Notes: generated by a model from the letters alone, not told the origin. 45,634 nt of DNA from Chitinophagaceae bacterium (GCA_017853235.1 JAFMJX010000001.1:1-45634), one strand, 5' to 3'; shown: positions 1-8,757, counted from the first letter of the stretch. Numbers and translations: made by a program.

Positions 1-1
1 A

Positions 2-1618
2 TTAGCGGCAGTACATGAAAATATTTGTGTCGTAGGTGATGATGCGCAAAGTATGTATAGTTTCCGTGGAGCAACCATCGAAAACATTTTACAGTTTCAA
101 AAAGATTATGATGATGTGAAGTTGGTGAAACTGGAACAAAATTATCGAAGCAGTGCTTCTATTTTAGAAGTAGCCAACCATGTGATTAAAAATAATCAAG
201 GACAAATTCCTAAAAATTTGTGGACCGAAAACGAAGAAGGAGATAAAATAAAGTTGGTGCGCACTATGACCGACAATGATGAAGGAAAATTTGTGGCCGA
301 TGCGATTCAAGAAAATAAATTAAGAAACCATTTTTATAATAATGACTTTGCGATTTTATATCGTACGAATGCGCAAAGTAGATCCTTTGAAGAAAGTTTA
401 AGACGCAGTGGTATTCCTTATAAAATCTATGGTGGGCTTAGCTTCTATCAAAGAAAAGAAATCAAAGATTATATTGCATACTTACGCATCATTGTAAACA
501 CCAAAGATGAGGAGGGTTTGAAAAGAATCATTAATTATCCTACAAGAGGCATTGGTAAAACAACGATTGAAAAATGTTTGGTATTAGCAAGCGAAAACAA
601 TATTACCTTTTTTGAAGTGCTTGAGAAGGCAAAAGGATTTGGTTTTAAAGCTGGCACGCTTACTGCTATTGAAGAGTTTGTTACAATGATTAAGTATTTT
701 CAAAATCAACTCACCAAGCATAACGCCTATGATGTAGCGGTGCAAGTGGGCAAGCATACTAATATTGTAAAGGAATTATTTAATGACAAATCCACCGAAG
801 GATTGGCACGATACGAAAACATTCAAGAATTATTAAACTCCATTAAAGAATGGACCGAAAGTCCAAGTAATGAGGATGGCGAGTATGGTGATAAAAGTTT
901 GGGTTCTTATTTACAGCAAATTACTTTGATCACCGATGCAGATAATGATAAAGACGAAGCTGATTCGGTGAAATTAATGACAGTGCATGCTGCCAAAGGA
1001 CTTGAGTTTGCTTGTGTATTTGTAGTGGGATTAGAAGAAACTTTATTTCCAAGTGGAATGAGCGTAAACACCAGAGAAGAACTAGAAGAAGAGCGAAGAT
1101 TATTTTATGTAGCCGTAACACGCGCAAAAAAACATTTATGGTTAAGCTATGCCAACTCGCGCTATCGTTTTGGGCAATTAGTTCAAAATGATCCCAGTAG
1201 ATTTATAGAAGAAATGCCCGAAGAAAAGTTAGATAAGTCCAGCGCTGGTGGTGGAGCACGTAATCAAAGTTCGGGATGGGGCAGCGCTTACGACCATATG
1301 CATGGAGGTAACACCAAAGGATGGAATGAACAAAGGCCGCTTGAAAGTAAAAAACCAGCCGGCTCTAAACCTAGCTATATGCCAGTGGTTCCTCCAAGTA
1401 CTCTAAATAAAAATCATATTCCTTCAGAAAATTTTACCCCCGCGGACCCAACAGATTTAGAAGCGGGCATGAAAATTGAACATCAAAAATTTGGATTTGG
1501 AGTGATTAAAGAAATTGAGGGCTCAGCACACAATCCCATTGCAACTATCTTATTTGACACAAATGGGGAGAAGAAAATCATGTTGAATTACGCCAAATTG
1601 AGCATTATTCCCTCCTAA
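2..1618 (+). CDS. uvrD: ATP-dependent DNA helicase UvrD/PcrA, 3' part (5' end outside window)
   Basis: Superfamily 1A 3'-5' DNA helicase acting in excision repair and in clearing proteins from DNA. The reading frame is open from base 2, so the gene enters from the left. Helicase motif III (VVGDDAQSMYSFRGA) is the first thing seen; the Walker A and DEXX motifs, roughly 230 residues, lie outside the window. Next come motif IV (YRTNAQSRSFEE), motif V (VKLMTVHAAKGLEF) and motif VI (EERRLFYVAVTRAKKHLW). A Gly/Ser-rich linker is followed by a C-terminal Tudor-like domain (GMKIEHQKFGFGVIKEIEG) typical of PcrA/UvrD rather than Rep or RecB. The internal ATG at 53 lies inside motif III and cannot be the start. 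The family call is firm; the choice between the names UvrD and PcrA is conventional. Confidence 0.95.
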   Translation, partial: LAAVHENICVVGDDAQSMYSFRGATIENILQFQKDYDDVKLVKLEQNYRSSASILEVANHVIKNNQGQIPKNLWTENEEGDKIKLVRTMTDNDEGKFVADAIQENKLRNHFYNNDFAILYRTNAQSRSFEESLRRSGIPYKIYGGLSFYQRKEIKDYIAYLRIIVNTKDEEGLKRIINYPTRGIGKTTIEKCLVLASENNITFFEVLEKAKGFGFKAGTLTAIEEFVTMIKYFQNQLTKHNAYDVAVQVGKHTNIVKELFNDKSTEGLARYENIQELLNSIKEWTESPSNEDGEYGDKSLGSYLQQITLITDADNDKDEADSVKLMTVHAAKGLEFACVFVVGLEETLFPSGMSVNTREELEEERRLFYVAVTRAKKHLWLSYANSRYRFGQLVQNDPSRFIEEMPEEKLDKSSAGGGARNQSSGWGSAYDHMHGGNTKGWNEQRPLESKKPAGSKPSYMPVVPPSTLNKNHIPSENFTPADPTDLEAGMKIEHQKFGFGVIKEIEGSAHNPIATILFDTNGEKKIMLNYAKLSIIPS

Positions 1619-1688
1619 ATCGTCTTTCGATATCGGAAAAATAAGGTGGATTGGTGCACAATAACATAAGATAGCTGTCTATTTTGAT

Positions 1689-1696
1689 TATTTTTG
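1689..1696 (+). promoter_or_regulatory. -7 promoter box (TATTTTTG) for the Nfu-type gene
   Basis: TATTTTTG matches the Bacteroidota -7 consensus TAnnTTTG exactly and lies 27 nt before the ATG at 1724. No clear -33 TTTG is seen at the expected distance. Its overlap with the only upstream alternative start (TTG at 1694) argues against that start. Confidence 0.55.
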
Positions 1697-1723
1697 TACC
1701 CGAACTCGTTTAAAATAACAGCT

Positions 1724-2323
1724 ATGATTACTACAGGCAACACCATTGTAAGCATTTACACCGAAATGACCCCTAATCCAGAAACTATGAAGTTTGTGGC
1801 AAACAAACTATTGTATCCTGGCAAAAGTTTAGATGTAGCTGACGAGAGTATGGCGGTGGCTTCCCCTTTAGCCAAAGAACTTTTTAGTTTTCCATTTATT
1901 AAGAGTGTTTTTATTGCAAGCAACTTTATCACTTTAACAAAAAGTTCAGATACAGATGATTGGCAAGATGTAATACCTACTATAAAAACCTTTTTAAAAG
2001 AATTTTTAGAAAACGGAGGTGTTGTTGTGAACGAAGAAGAAGTGGCAAAACTAAAACAAGAAGCCACTAATACGGTTCATGCAGATGATGATGATATCGT
2101 AAAACGTGTGAAAGAATTATTAGAAAACTATGTGAAGCCTGCCGTAGAAATGGATGGGGGTGCTATTCAATTTAAAAGTTATAACGATGGGGTGGTGAAT
2201 TTAATGTTACAAGGTTCTTGTAGCGGATGTCCCTCCTCCATGGTGACTTTAAAAGCTGGTATTGAAGGCATGATGAAAAGAATGATACCCGAAGTAAAAG
2301 AAGTAGTAGCAGAAGCAGAATAA
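1724..2323 (+). CDS. Nfu/NifU-type iron-sulfur cluster scaffold protein
   Basis: Carries and delivers Fe-S clusters to apoproteins in the cytoplasm. At 199 residues it has the two-domain Nfu layout: an N-terminal Nfu_N domain (about residues 8-95, containing the TEMTPNPETMKFV signature) and a C-terminal NifU domain (about 125-195) with the cluster-binding pair Cys166-x-x-Cys169 in GSCSGCPSS. An acidic linker (AEADDDD-like, around 120) joins them. The start is the ATG at 1724, because the longer frame would begin with a TTG inside the -7 box and Nfu_N begins just after this ATG. It ends directly against the convergent transporter gene. The family call is firm; which proteins it serves is not visible here. 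Confidence 0.92.
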   Translation: MITTGNTIVSIYTEMTPNPETMKFVANKLLYPGKSLDVADESMAVASPLAKELFSFPFIKSVFIASNFITLTKSSDTDDWQDVIPTIKTFLKEFLENGGVVVNEEEVAKLKQEATNTVHADDDDIVKRVKELLENYVKPAVEMDGGAIQFKSYNDGVVNLMLQGSCSGCPSSMVTLKAGIEGMMKRMIPEVKEVVAEAE

Positions 2324-3547
2324 TTAAAAAGAATCTAGTGTAGCATCTTTTGAAAATGTTTTTTGCATTTGATGTTTATCCAATAATTTTTCGGTGTGAG
2401 ATAAAAATATAGTTGCTACTCCATTCCCTATAAAATTGGTGATAGCGCGCGCCTCTGACATAAAACGGTCTACTCCCAACAACAAAGCCAATCCCTCCAC
2501 AGGAATTACATTAATGGCCGTAAGTGTAGAAGTCAATACTATAAAGCCACTCCCAGTAACGCCAGCCGCCCCTTTTGAAGTGATCATTAAAATTCCAATG
2601 ATAGAAAATATTTGTTCCCAAGTTAATTGAACATGAAATACTTGTGCTAAAAAGATCACAGCCATTGATAAGTAAATAGAAGTGCCATCCAAATTAAAAG
2701 AATAACCAGTTGGTACCACCAAGCCCACCACCGATTTATCGCAACCCATATTTTCTAATTTCTCAATTAAAGAAGGCAATGCCGCTTCTGAAGAAGAAGT
2801 ACCCAATACAATTAATATTTCTTTTTTAATGTAATTCAAAAAAGAAAAAATATTCACTTTGCAATATTTTAAAATCAAACCTAAAACTACTATTATGAAA
2901 ATAAACATGGTTATGTAAACACTCACCATTAATTTCATAAGTGGTAACAAAGTGGCTATTCCATATTTTCCAATCGTATAAGCCATACCACCAAAAGCTC
3001 CAATTGGAGCGAGGTACATAACAAAGTGCAATGCTTTAAAGACATATTTACTAAGCCAATTCACTTTAAGAACTATGTATTGACGTTGTTTTAATTTACT
3101 GATTACAATACCCGACACAACTGCTAACAACAATACTTGAATGGTAATATTACTTTTGAAAAAAGAAAACCAAGAAAATTCTGCGGCACCTTTACTATAT
3201 TTAGTAATGTCCACTTTTTCAATATGAGTAGTATCTACATTTCCTCCTGGCTGAATAAAGTAGGCTACTACCACACCAATAATCAATGCCAAAGTGGTCA
3301 CAATTTCAAAATACAATAAAGCCTTTCCTCCTATTTTGCCCACTTTTTTCAAATCGCTCATACCACATATTCCAGATACAATTGTGAGTAGTATGATAGG
3401 ATAAATAAAAAGCTTAACCAGGTCAATAAAATGAGTGCCCAGGGGTTGCATTTCAACGGCGGCCTTAGGAAAAAAATATCCCAATAAAATTCCACTTGTT
3501 ATGGCTGCTAATACCCAGAAGGTGAGGTTTTTGTATATGTTTTTCAA
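2324..3547 (-). CDS. dctA: DctA-like dicarboxylate/cation symporter (DAACS family)
   Basis: Inner-membrane transporter that brings in C4-dicarboxylates (succinate, fumarate, malate) with cations. The 407 residues are mostly transmembrane helices. The C-terminal half holds the hairpin serine motif (GTSSSEAALPSLIEKLENMG), the helix-7 motif VPTGYSFNLDGTSIYL and the DctA-like GVDRFMSEARAITNFIGNGVA, which favour DctA over the glutamate carrier GltP. The start is a TTG at 3547. An in-frame stop lies two codons upstream, and the first in-frame ATG is 33 codons in and would remove the first membrane helix. It converges with the Nfu gene with no gap. Substrate is inferred from the motifs. Confidence 0.85.
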   Translation of the reverse strand: MKNIYKNLTFWVLAAITSGILLGYFFPKAAVEMQPLGTHFIDLVKLFIYPIILLTIVSGICGMSDLKKVGKIGGKALLYFEIVTTLALIIGVVVAYFIQPGGNVDTTHIEKVDITKYSKGAAEFSWFSFFKSNITIQVLLLAVVSGIVISKLKQRQYIVLKVNWLSKYVFKALHFVMYLAPIGAFGGMAYTIGKYGIATLLPLMKLMVSVYITMFIFIIVVLGLILKYCKVNIFSFLNYIKKEILIVLGTSSSEAALPSLIEKLENMGCDKSVVGLVVPTGYSFNLDGTSIYLSMAVIFLAQVFHVQLTWEQIFSIIGILMITSKGAAGVTGSGFIVLTSTLTAINVIPVEGLALLLGVDRFMSEARAITNFIGNGVATIFLSHTEKLLDKHQMQKTFSKDATLDSF

Positions 3548-3642
3548 TGTATATTAAATTACATAATAAATATAACTATGATTTTAATAGCATCCTTCAT
3601 TAGGGACACTTAATAATTATATGATGTAATGATTTCAAAATC

Positions 3643-3673
3643 TTGGTTATTTTCCAAATTCCAATTAAATTTA
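3643..3673 (+). promoter_or_regulatory. candidate promoter of the lipoprotein gene
   Basis: TTG at 3643-3645, a 20-nt spacer, then TAAATTTA at 3666-3673 (seven of eight bases of TAnnTTTG). It lies about 20 nt before the ATG at 3694, in the divergent spacer between the DctA-like gene and the lipoprotein gene. Confidence 0.4.
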
Positions 3674-3693
3674 AGGAACCAAAAAACCAAAAA

Positions 3694-4470
3694 ATGAAAA
3701 AACTATTGCTAAGCTTATCGGCTGTTGTTGTATTAGCAACAGCTTGCCAGCAACCCAAAGCACCTGAAAGCCAAGCGGGTGTATACAAAATGGAAAGCTC
3801 TAATGTAAAAGGGGGCAACACCGACAGCACTTACGCGAATCCACATCAATTAAAAATTTATAATGCAAGTCACTATTTTTATGTGGCTATGTCGGATGAT
3901 TCCACTGTAAGTTTTGGTTTAGGCTCTTATAAACAAGAGGGCGCCAATATCACTGAAACGAATATTTATAATACGGGTAGTTTAGATACAGCAGCAGATT
4001 TTAAATTGACTGTAGTTAAAACAGATAAAGGATATACACAAAATATTCCTGAGATTGTTGTGAATGGATCAAAATATGCTTTAACAGAAACCTATGCAGC
4101 GGTAGCAGCTACAGGGACTTCCGATTTAGATGGTGTTTGGAAACAAACCGCCAACTATACTATGAAAGGAAAAGATTCTTCCAGTACACCAGGGGTTCAA
4201 TTTAAAATATACCATGCTGGACATTTTATTTTTGCACACAGATATCCTACTGATGCTACCAATACTGTTTTCAAAAAGGGATTTGGATCTGGCACCTTTA
4301 CGTATGCGAATGGAGTAGCTGAAGAAACGAATGATTTTTCCAATTACCCTAGTGTGATTGGAGTAAAGTATACTTTAAAAATTGTCTTTAATGGTAAGGA
4401 TGAGTTTACTCAAACTATCACGGACGAAAAAACAGGAAACTATACAGTTGAAACTTACAAAAGATTATAA
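3694..4470 (+). CDS. putative lipoprotein with two tandem copies of one domain
   Basis: Function not recognised. The chosen start (ATG 3694, 258 residues) gives a clean lipoprotein signal, MKKLLLSLSAVVVLATAC, with the lipidated Cys at residue 18; the longer frame would add 17 non-signal residues. The mature part is an internal duplication: repeat 1 (about 29-137) and repeat 2 (about 147-258) share GV[Y/W]K at the start, KIY[N/H]A[S/G]H[Y/F] some 25 residues on, and a later GxGx(3)Y-like segment. The size and aromatic pattern resemble small beta-barrel (lipocalin-like) domains seen in many Bacteroidota lipoproteins, but that is inference. It is expected on the periplasmic side of a membrane. 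It is a single-gene unit ended by a strong hairpin at 4498-4534. Confidence 0.8.
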   Translation: MKKLLLSLSAVVVLATACQQPKAPESQAGVYKMESSNVKGGNTDSTYANPHQLKIYNASHYFYVAMSDDSTVSFGLGSYKQEGANITETNIYNTGSLDTAADFKLTVVKTDKGYTQNIPEIVVNGSKYALTETYAAVAATGTSDLDGVWKQTANYTMKGKDSSSTPGVQFKIYHAGHFIFAHRYPTDATNTVFKKGFGSGTFTYANGVAEETNDFSNYPSVIGVKYTLKIVFNGKDEFTQTITDEKTGNYTVETYKRL

Positions 4471-4497
4471 TTAAATTTTTGTAATAACATCAATACT

Positions 4498-4534
4498 AAA
4501 AAACCCCGCCCCGATTAATCGGGGCGGGGTTTTT
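4498..4534. terminator. bidirectional intrinsic terminator
   Basis: A perfect 26-bp palindrome at 4504-4529 (CCCCGCCCCG arms around ATTAAT) is flanked by six A on the left and five T on the right, so it can stop transcription from both sides. It lies between the convergent lipoprotein and KdnB-like genes. Confidence 0.92.
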
Positions 4535-4573
4535 ATATTTGATAACATCAACCATTTCTTATGCTAACATATT

Positions 4574-5647
4574 TTACAATTTATCATAGATGCCGCGTAA
4601 TTTTTCGCGCGTCATAATTTTTTCCCAATCCTTTCCGAGTGCGTTTTCCCACAAGGGTTTCATACCCATTGAAACATTAATCATTGATTCAAACTGTTCT
4701 TCGGTTAAATTCGCACAAATACCCGTAGGAATTTCAATTTTATTTTTCTCTACCATATATTTAAATTCTTCTACGCCAGCAGGATAATACTCTTGTAAAT
4801 GATTCATCACAATACAATTGCCTATACCGTGTTTGGTACCCAACAAATAACTTAAACCATAACTTACAGCATGAGCAACTCCCACTTGGCTATATGCAAT
4901 ACTCATTCCGCCTGCATAGGATGCCATCATTAACTGTTCATCACTTTCTTCATCCCATCCACTTTTTTCCACAAATACCTTACGACACAAGTCCAATGCT
5001 TTTTCACCATAACTTTTGCTAAACTCATTTAAAAAAGTTCCTTCTAAACTTTCAATGCAATGTATATAACAATCCATGCCTGTATAAAAGCGCTGATTAG
5101 CCGGTGCGTTTTTTGTTAACTCTGGGTCTAATACAATTTGATTAAATGGAGTATGATCCGAATTCATTCCCAGCTTACGAGTAGGGCCAGTTAAAACCGT
5201 GGTACGACTCACTTCTGCTCCAGTACCGCTTAATGTTGGAATACCTACTTTATATACCCCCGGCAATTTAACCAAATCCCAACCTTGATAATCGGCCGAA
5301 GAACCAGGGTTGGTCATCATTAATGAAACCGCCTTTGCTAAATCCAACGTAGATCCACCACCAATACCAATAATGCCACTTACTTCTCCAAACTCTGCTT
5401 TCAATTCTGCAGCAAGACCATCTACTTGTTTTGTTTTGGGCTCTTGAGTCACATCCACATATACAATCTTATCTTTTCCTCTTAATGGAATGCGACCCGC
5501 TAAGGGCTTTCCAATAAAAAAATGATCTAAAAAAAATATCATTGGAAAATCACCCTTACGATGTGGGGCTATGATTTCATCTAGTTGATTAAAAGACCCT
5601 CGACCAAAAACAATATGATCTACGATTTTTAAATTGCGAAATTGCAT
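4574..5647 (-). CDS. kdnB: KdnB-like iron-containing alcohol dehydrogenase (Kdo 8-oxidase)
   Basis: Group III Fe-dependent alcohol dehydrogenase of 357 residues. The N-terminal half binds the nucleotide (GIGGGSTLDLAKAV, G96-S99). The metal site is complete: Asp192 and His196 (GMDCYIHCIES), His259 (VGVAHAVSYG) and His273 (TKHGIGN). The opening (FRNLKIVDHIVFGRGSFNQLDEI) resembles, as far as I recall it, KdnB, which oxidises C8 of Kdo in the Kdo8N pathway of Shewanella. The presence of kdsB (CMP-Kdo synthetase) 1.5 kb upstream on the same strand supports that reading. The usual partner, the aminotransferase KdnA, is not in this window. It has its own promoter (5668-5675), downstream of the MFS terminator. 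Fe-ADH is certain; KdnB is likely but not proven. Confidence 0.8.
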   Translation of the reverse strand: MQFRNLKIVDHIVFGRGSFNQLDEIIAPHRKGDFPMIFFLDHFFIGKPLAGRIPLRGKDKIVYVDVTQEPKTKQVDGLAAELKAEFGEVSGIIGIGGGSTLDLAKAVSLMMTNPGSSADYQGWDLVKLPGVYKVGIPTLSGTGAEVSRTTVLTGPTRKLGMNSDHTPFNQIVLDPELTKNAPANQRFYTGMDCYIHCIESLEGTFLNEFSKSYGEKALDLCRKVFVEKSGWDEESDEQLMMASYAGGMSIAYSQVGVAHAVSYGLSYLLGTKHGIGNCIVMNHLQEYYPAGVEEFKYMVEKNKIEIPTGICANLTEEQFESMINVSMGMKPLWENALGKDWEKIMTREKLRGIYDKL

Positions 5648-5667
5648 GCTTTTTGTTTTGCTGAATT

Positions 5668-5675
5668 CAAAGTTA
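5668..5675 (-). promoter_or_regulatory. -7 promoter box (TAACTTTG) of the KdnB-like gene
   Basis: Read on the minus strand, TAACTTTG matches TAnnTTTG exactly, 20 nt before the ATG. The hairpin that ends the MFS gene lies immediately upstream, so the KdnB-like gene probably has its own transcript. Confidence 0.55.
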
Positions 5676-5690
5676 CAATCTTATTTATAA

Positions 5691-5716
5691 AAAAGCGACT
5701 CAGTGGAGTCGCTTTT
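5691..5716 (-). terminator. terminator after the sugar-porter gene
   Basis: Ten-bp stem (AAAAGCGACT with AGTCGCTTTT) and a 6-nt loop just after the MFS stop codon, flanked by A/T runs. It separates the desaturase-kdsB-MFS unit from the KdnB-like gene. Confidence 0.85.
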
Positions 5717-5718
5717 AT

Positions 5719-7065
5719 TTATGATAATAATTTCTTTTGTAGCTCTTCGAGTGAAACACCTTTGGTTTCGGGCACTTTCGCGACAATCCAAACTAATTGC
5801 AAAGCCATCATCACACTAAAAAAAGCAAAAATAGGCCAAGGATTCTCTTTAAAAATTCCGTTGTTGCTATCTAAAAAAACGGGTGTAATTAATGTTATTA
5901 AAGCTGCAAATATCCAATGAATACTGGCTCCAAAAGATTGTCCTTTGGCACGAATTTGTGTTGGAAATATTTCGGAAATAAACACCCAAATCACCGCGCC
6001 TTGTCCAACGGCATGTGCTGCAATAAACAACAATAAAAAGCTAAGCATAAACTCGGGTGAGCTGTGTGCCATAAATCCATAAGCGACCATTGATAAACTA
6101 ATAATATAGCCAAAGGATCCTATAATAAGCAATGTTTTACGTCCAATGCGATCAATCAACCACAAACCCACAAATGTAAAAATCAAATTCATCAAACCAA
6201 TTGAAATAGAACTTAATAATGAATTGTTTTTAGCAAATCCGGCTTCCTCCAAAATTCTTGGAGCATAGTATAATAAAAAATTAATCCCAGATGCTTGATT
6301 AAAAAATGCTACAAAAAAAGCAAGTGAAATAATTTTAGCATGATGCTTCGTAAACAAGGTGGCTATGCCATGCGATTTTTCTTGTTCATTAGATATTTTA
6401 ATGTCCTGAATCGTTTCTTCTATATTTTCAACGCCCACTTCCTTTAAAGTTTGACGTGCACCAGCTTCATCATTTTTTTCCGACAACAACCATCTTGGAC
6501 TTTCGGGCAATCCCAATGTCATTAAGGTATATACCGCCGATGGTAATAATAAAACGGCCAACATCCAACGCCAATCATTGGCTCCACCAAATCCCTGTAA
6601 AAAATAATTAGATAAATAGGCTACCAATATTCCAAACACAATATTAAATTGATACATACCCACTAATTTTCCTCTATTGTTTTTGTTGGATATTTCAGAG
6701 ATGTATGTGGGTGCTGCTACCGAAGAAATACCTATGGCAACGCCGCCTATAAAACGGAAAAAAGAAAAAGTGTAGGGATCCTGTGCCAATGCAGATCCTA
6801 TTGCTGAAACCACAAACATAATTCCCAACCATATTAAAACTTTTTTACGACCATATTTTTCGGTGGGCGCTCCTGCAAATATGGAGCCAATAACCGTGCC
6901 CCACAATGCCATAGACATAATAAAAAAACCATGAAATAAAGGGGTGGTTTGCCATAAGTCTTGAATAGGTTTGTCGGCACCAGATATCACGACCATATCA
7001 AAACCAAAAATAAAACCAGCCAAGGCGGCTACCACAGTGGATTGAAATAATTTTCCTTGATTCAT
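5719..7065 (-). CDS. sugar porter family MFS transporter
   Basis: Inner-membrane sugar transporter (448 residues, 12 predicted helices), probably a proton symporter of the XylE/GalP type. Family signatures seen: GRKKVLIWLG in the helix 2-3 loop, PESPRWLLSEKNDE before the central loop, GRKTLLI in the second half and the C-terminal PETKGVSLEELQKK. Start is ATG at 7065. It lies 34 nt downstream of kdsB on the same strand, so the desaturase, kdsB and this gene probably form one transcript, closed by the hairpin at 5691-5716. The substrate cannot be told from sequence; arabinose-, xylose- or glucose-type sugars are all possible, and a link with Kdo metabolism would be only positional. Confidence 0.9.
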   Translation of the reverse strand: MNQGKLFQSTVVAALAGFIFGFDMVVISGADKPIQDLWQTTPLFHGFFIMSMALWGTVIGSIFAGAPTEKYGRKKVLIWLGIMFVVSAIGSALAQDPYTFSFFRFIGGVAIGISSVAAPTYISEISNKNNRGKLVGMYQFNIVFGILVAYLSNYFLQGFGGANDWRWMLAVLLLPSAVYTLMTLGLPESPRWLLSEKNDEAGARQTLKEVGVENIEETIQDIKISNEQEKSHGIATLFTKHHAKIISLAFFVAFFNQASGINFLLYYAPRILEEAGFAKNNSLLSSISIGLMNLIFTFVGLWLIDRIGRKTLLIIGSFGYIISLSMVAYGFMAHSSPEFMLSFLLLFIAAHAVGQGAVIWVFISEIFPTQIRAKGQSFGASIHWIFAALITLITPVFLDSNNGIFKENPWPIFAFFSVMMALQLVWIVAKVPETKGVSLEELQKKLLS

Positions 7066-7099
7066 TTCTTAAAATTTCTCGTATGATGTATTTAAATGC

Positions 7100-7816
7100 T
7101 TACAACAGTTTAGCGGCTTTTGCTAAATCCTCTGGGGTATCAATTTCTACTCCCATATATTCTGTTACCACCATCTTAATAGGCACTCCGTTTTCTAAAT
7201 AACGTAAGCATTCTATTTTTTCTGCCGCTTCTAGGGGAGACATAGGCCAATTCGTAAAGTCAATCAGGGATTGCTTTTTAAAAGCATATACTCCAATATG
7301 TTCATAATAAGTAATAGTTATGTCCTTGCTTCTAGGATAAGGAATCACGCTACGAGAAAAAAACAAAGCATTATAATTTTTATCTACTGCAACTTTCACA
7401 TAATTAGGATCCTCAATTAAATTTTGTTGCGTAAGTACTTGCATTAAGGAAGCTACTTTTACTGCTGGATCATTAAAGACAGATAATAATTTTTGTAGGG
7501 GCTCTTTTTTTACAAAAGGCTCATCTCCTTGAACATTGACTACTACATCTATAGATAAATCGTGAATGGCTTCGGCAATTCTATCACTTCCACTTTCATG
7601 AGGTCGTTGACTCATGATGGCTTTGCCACCATGTTGCACAATTTCATTCAAAATAATATCGCTGTCGGTCACTACATATACCTCATCAAACAAACCAGTA
7701 GCAAGCGTATTATCATAGGTGTGTCTGATAACCGATTTGTCACCTAGGGGTTGCATTAGTTTAGCGGGAAATCTTGTTGCAGCATATCTTGCTGGAATAA
7801 AAGCGCCTATTTTCAT
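7100..7816 (-). CDS. kdsB: 3-deoxy-manno-octulosonate cytidylyltransferase (CMP-Kdo synthetase)
   Basis: Activates Kdo with CTP to CMP-Kdo for transfer to lipid A, in the cytoplasm. The 238 residues match the usual family length. The N-terminal IPARYAATRFPAKLMQPL is the CTP-binding loop, followed by VVTDSD, the SGSDRIAEA motif and VVNVQGDEPF, all hallmarks of KdsB. It sits 12 nt after the desaturase-family gene and 34 nt before the sugar porter. The KdnB-like oxidase downstream also acts on Kdo, so the enzyme may activate Kdo, Kdo8N or both; Shewanella's KdsB homologue is known to use Kdo8N. Confidence 0.95.
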   Translation of the reverse strand: MKIGAFIPARYAATRFPAKLMQPLGDKSVIRHTYDNTLATGLFDEVYVVTDSDIILNEIVQHGGKAIMSQRPHESGSDRIAEAIHDLSIDVVVNVQGDEPFVKKEPLQKLLSVFNDPAVKVASLMQVLTQQNLIEDPNYVKVAVDKNYNALFFSRSVIPYPRSKDITITYYEHIGVYAFKKQSLIDFTNWPMSPLEAAEKIECLRYLENGVPIKMVVTEYMGVEIDTPEDLAKAAKLL

Positions 7817-7828
7817 ATCACTAAGATA

Positions 7829-8650
7829 TTAATAATCTGTTTTAATGTTTTTATTAAACGGCACTTTTAGTTGATATGAAAGTGATTCATCCTTACTGTT
7901 GTCTAACACATCTAAACCATATGTAATTTCACTCATTGGGGTACTATTATATGTGCCTAATAATCTATCCCAAATTGAAAATATATTTCCATAGTTGCTG
8001 TCTGTTTGAGGGCGCACCAGGTGGTGGTGCACTCGGTGCATATTAGGAGATATGATGATCCAGCCAAAACTTTGATCAAACCATTTTGGTATTTTAATAT
8101 TAGCATGATTAAACTGAGCCAACACCACGCTTAAGCTTTGATACAACATAACCAACCAGATGGGCGTGCCTAATAACAAAACGGCAAATATTGCAAAAAC
8201 CGCTCTCACAATGGATTCTCCAGGGTGATGTCTGTTTGCGGTGGTGGTATCTACATGTGTATCAGCATGGTGTACCATATGAAACTTCCATAAAAAAGAA
8301 ACTTTATGTTCAATCAAATGAACTAAATATGCACCAATAAAATCAAGCAATAATAAACCCAAGATGGCACTCGTTAAGGGTGATAATTGAAACCATTGTA
8401 ATAAACCAAAATGATTCATTACTACCCAGTCACTTGTTTTTACCATAAAAAAAGCAAAACCAAAATTGATGACAATGGTAGTAAATGTGAAAAATATATT
8501 TATTGCAGCATGTTTTGTTTTTGAATATTGAAACTTGAATAAAGGAATCAGTGATTCTACCAGCCAAAAAAAAGTAATGCCGCTAGCTAAAATAAGCGCA
8601 CGATGTAAACTTGATATGGTTTCGAAATATGCTTTTATAGTTTCAAACAT
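7829..8650 (-). CDS. sterol desaturase / fatty acid hydroxylase family membrane di-iron oxygenase
   Basis: Integral membrane oxygenase of 273 residues. The eight-histidine di-iron pattern is complete: HLIEH (His111, His115), HMVHH (His124, 127, 128), NRHHPGE (141-142) and a C-terminal MHRVHHH cluster. Hydrophobic segments precede the first His box and lie between the second and third. Known members hydroxylate or desaturate lipids, sterols or carotenoids; no substrate can be assigned here, though the operon with kdsB suggests a membrane or lipopolysaccharide lipid. A near-consensus -7 box (TACATTTA on the minus strand, 8668-8675) lies 17 nt before the ATG. It is probably the first gene of a three-gene unit. 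Confidence 0.88.
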   Translation of the reverse strand: MFETIKAYFETISSLHRALILASGITFFWLVESLIPLFKFQYSKTKHAAINIFFTFTTIVINFGFAFFMVKTSDWVVMNHFGLLQWFQLSPLTSAILGLLLLDFIGAYLVHLIEHKVSFLWKFHMVHHADTHVDTTTANRHHPGESIVRAVFAIFAVLLLGTPIWLVMLYQSLSVVLAQFNHANIKIPKWFDQSFGWIIISPNMHRVHHHLVRPQTDSNYGNIFSIWDRLLGTYNSTPMSEITYGLDVLDNSKDESLSYQLKVPFNKNIKTDY

Positions 8651-8681
8651 AATTTGTATTTATACTATAAATGTAAATAAA

Positions 8682-8716
8682 AAACCCGATGTTCTTTGTA
8701 AGAAATCATCGGGTTT
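8682..8716 (-). terminator. intrinsic terminator downstream of dnaN
   Basis: Ten-bp stem (AAACCCGATG with CATCGGGTTT), 15-nt loop, followed on the minus strand by a T-rich run. A second hairpin lies between it and the dnaN stop (next entry). Confidence 0.85.
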
Positions 8717-8720
8717 CAAG

Positions 8721-8739
8721 ACTTGCTTAAAAAGCAAGT
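8721..8739 (-). repeat. short hairpin between dnaN and its terminator
   Basis: Perfect 8-bp inverted repeat ACTTGCTT / AAGCAAGT with a 3-nt loop, 18 nt past the dnaN stop. It lacks its own T-run, so it may stabilise the dnaN mRNA 3' end or assist the following terminator. Confidence 0.5.
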
Positions 8740-8757
8740 ATAGTTGTATGGTACGGA

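Noticed and set aside
3643..3693. Longer start of the lipoprotein gene
   Set aside because: Would place 17 residues before the signal peptide and overlaps the likely promoter.
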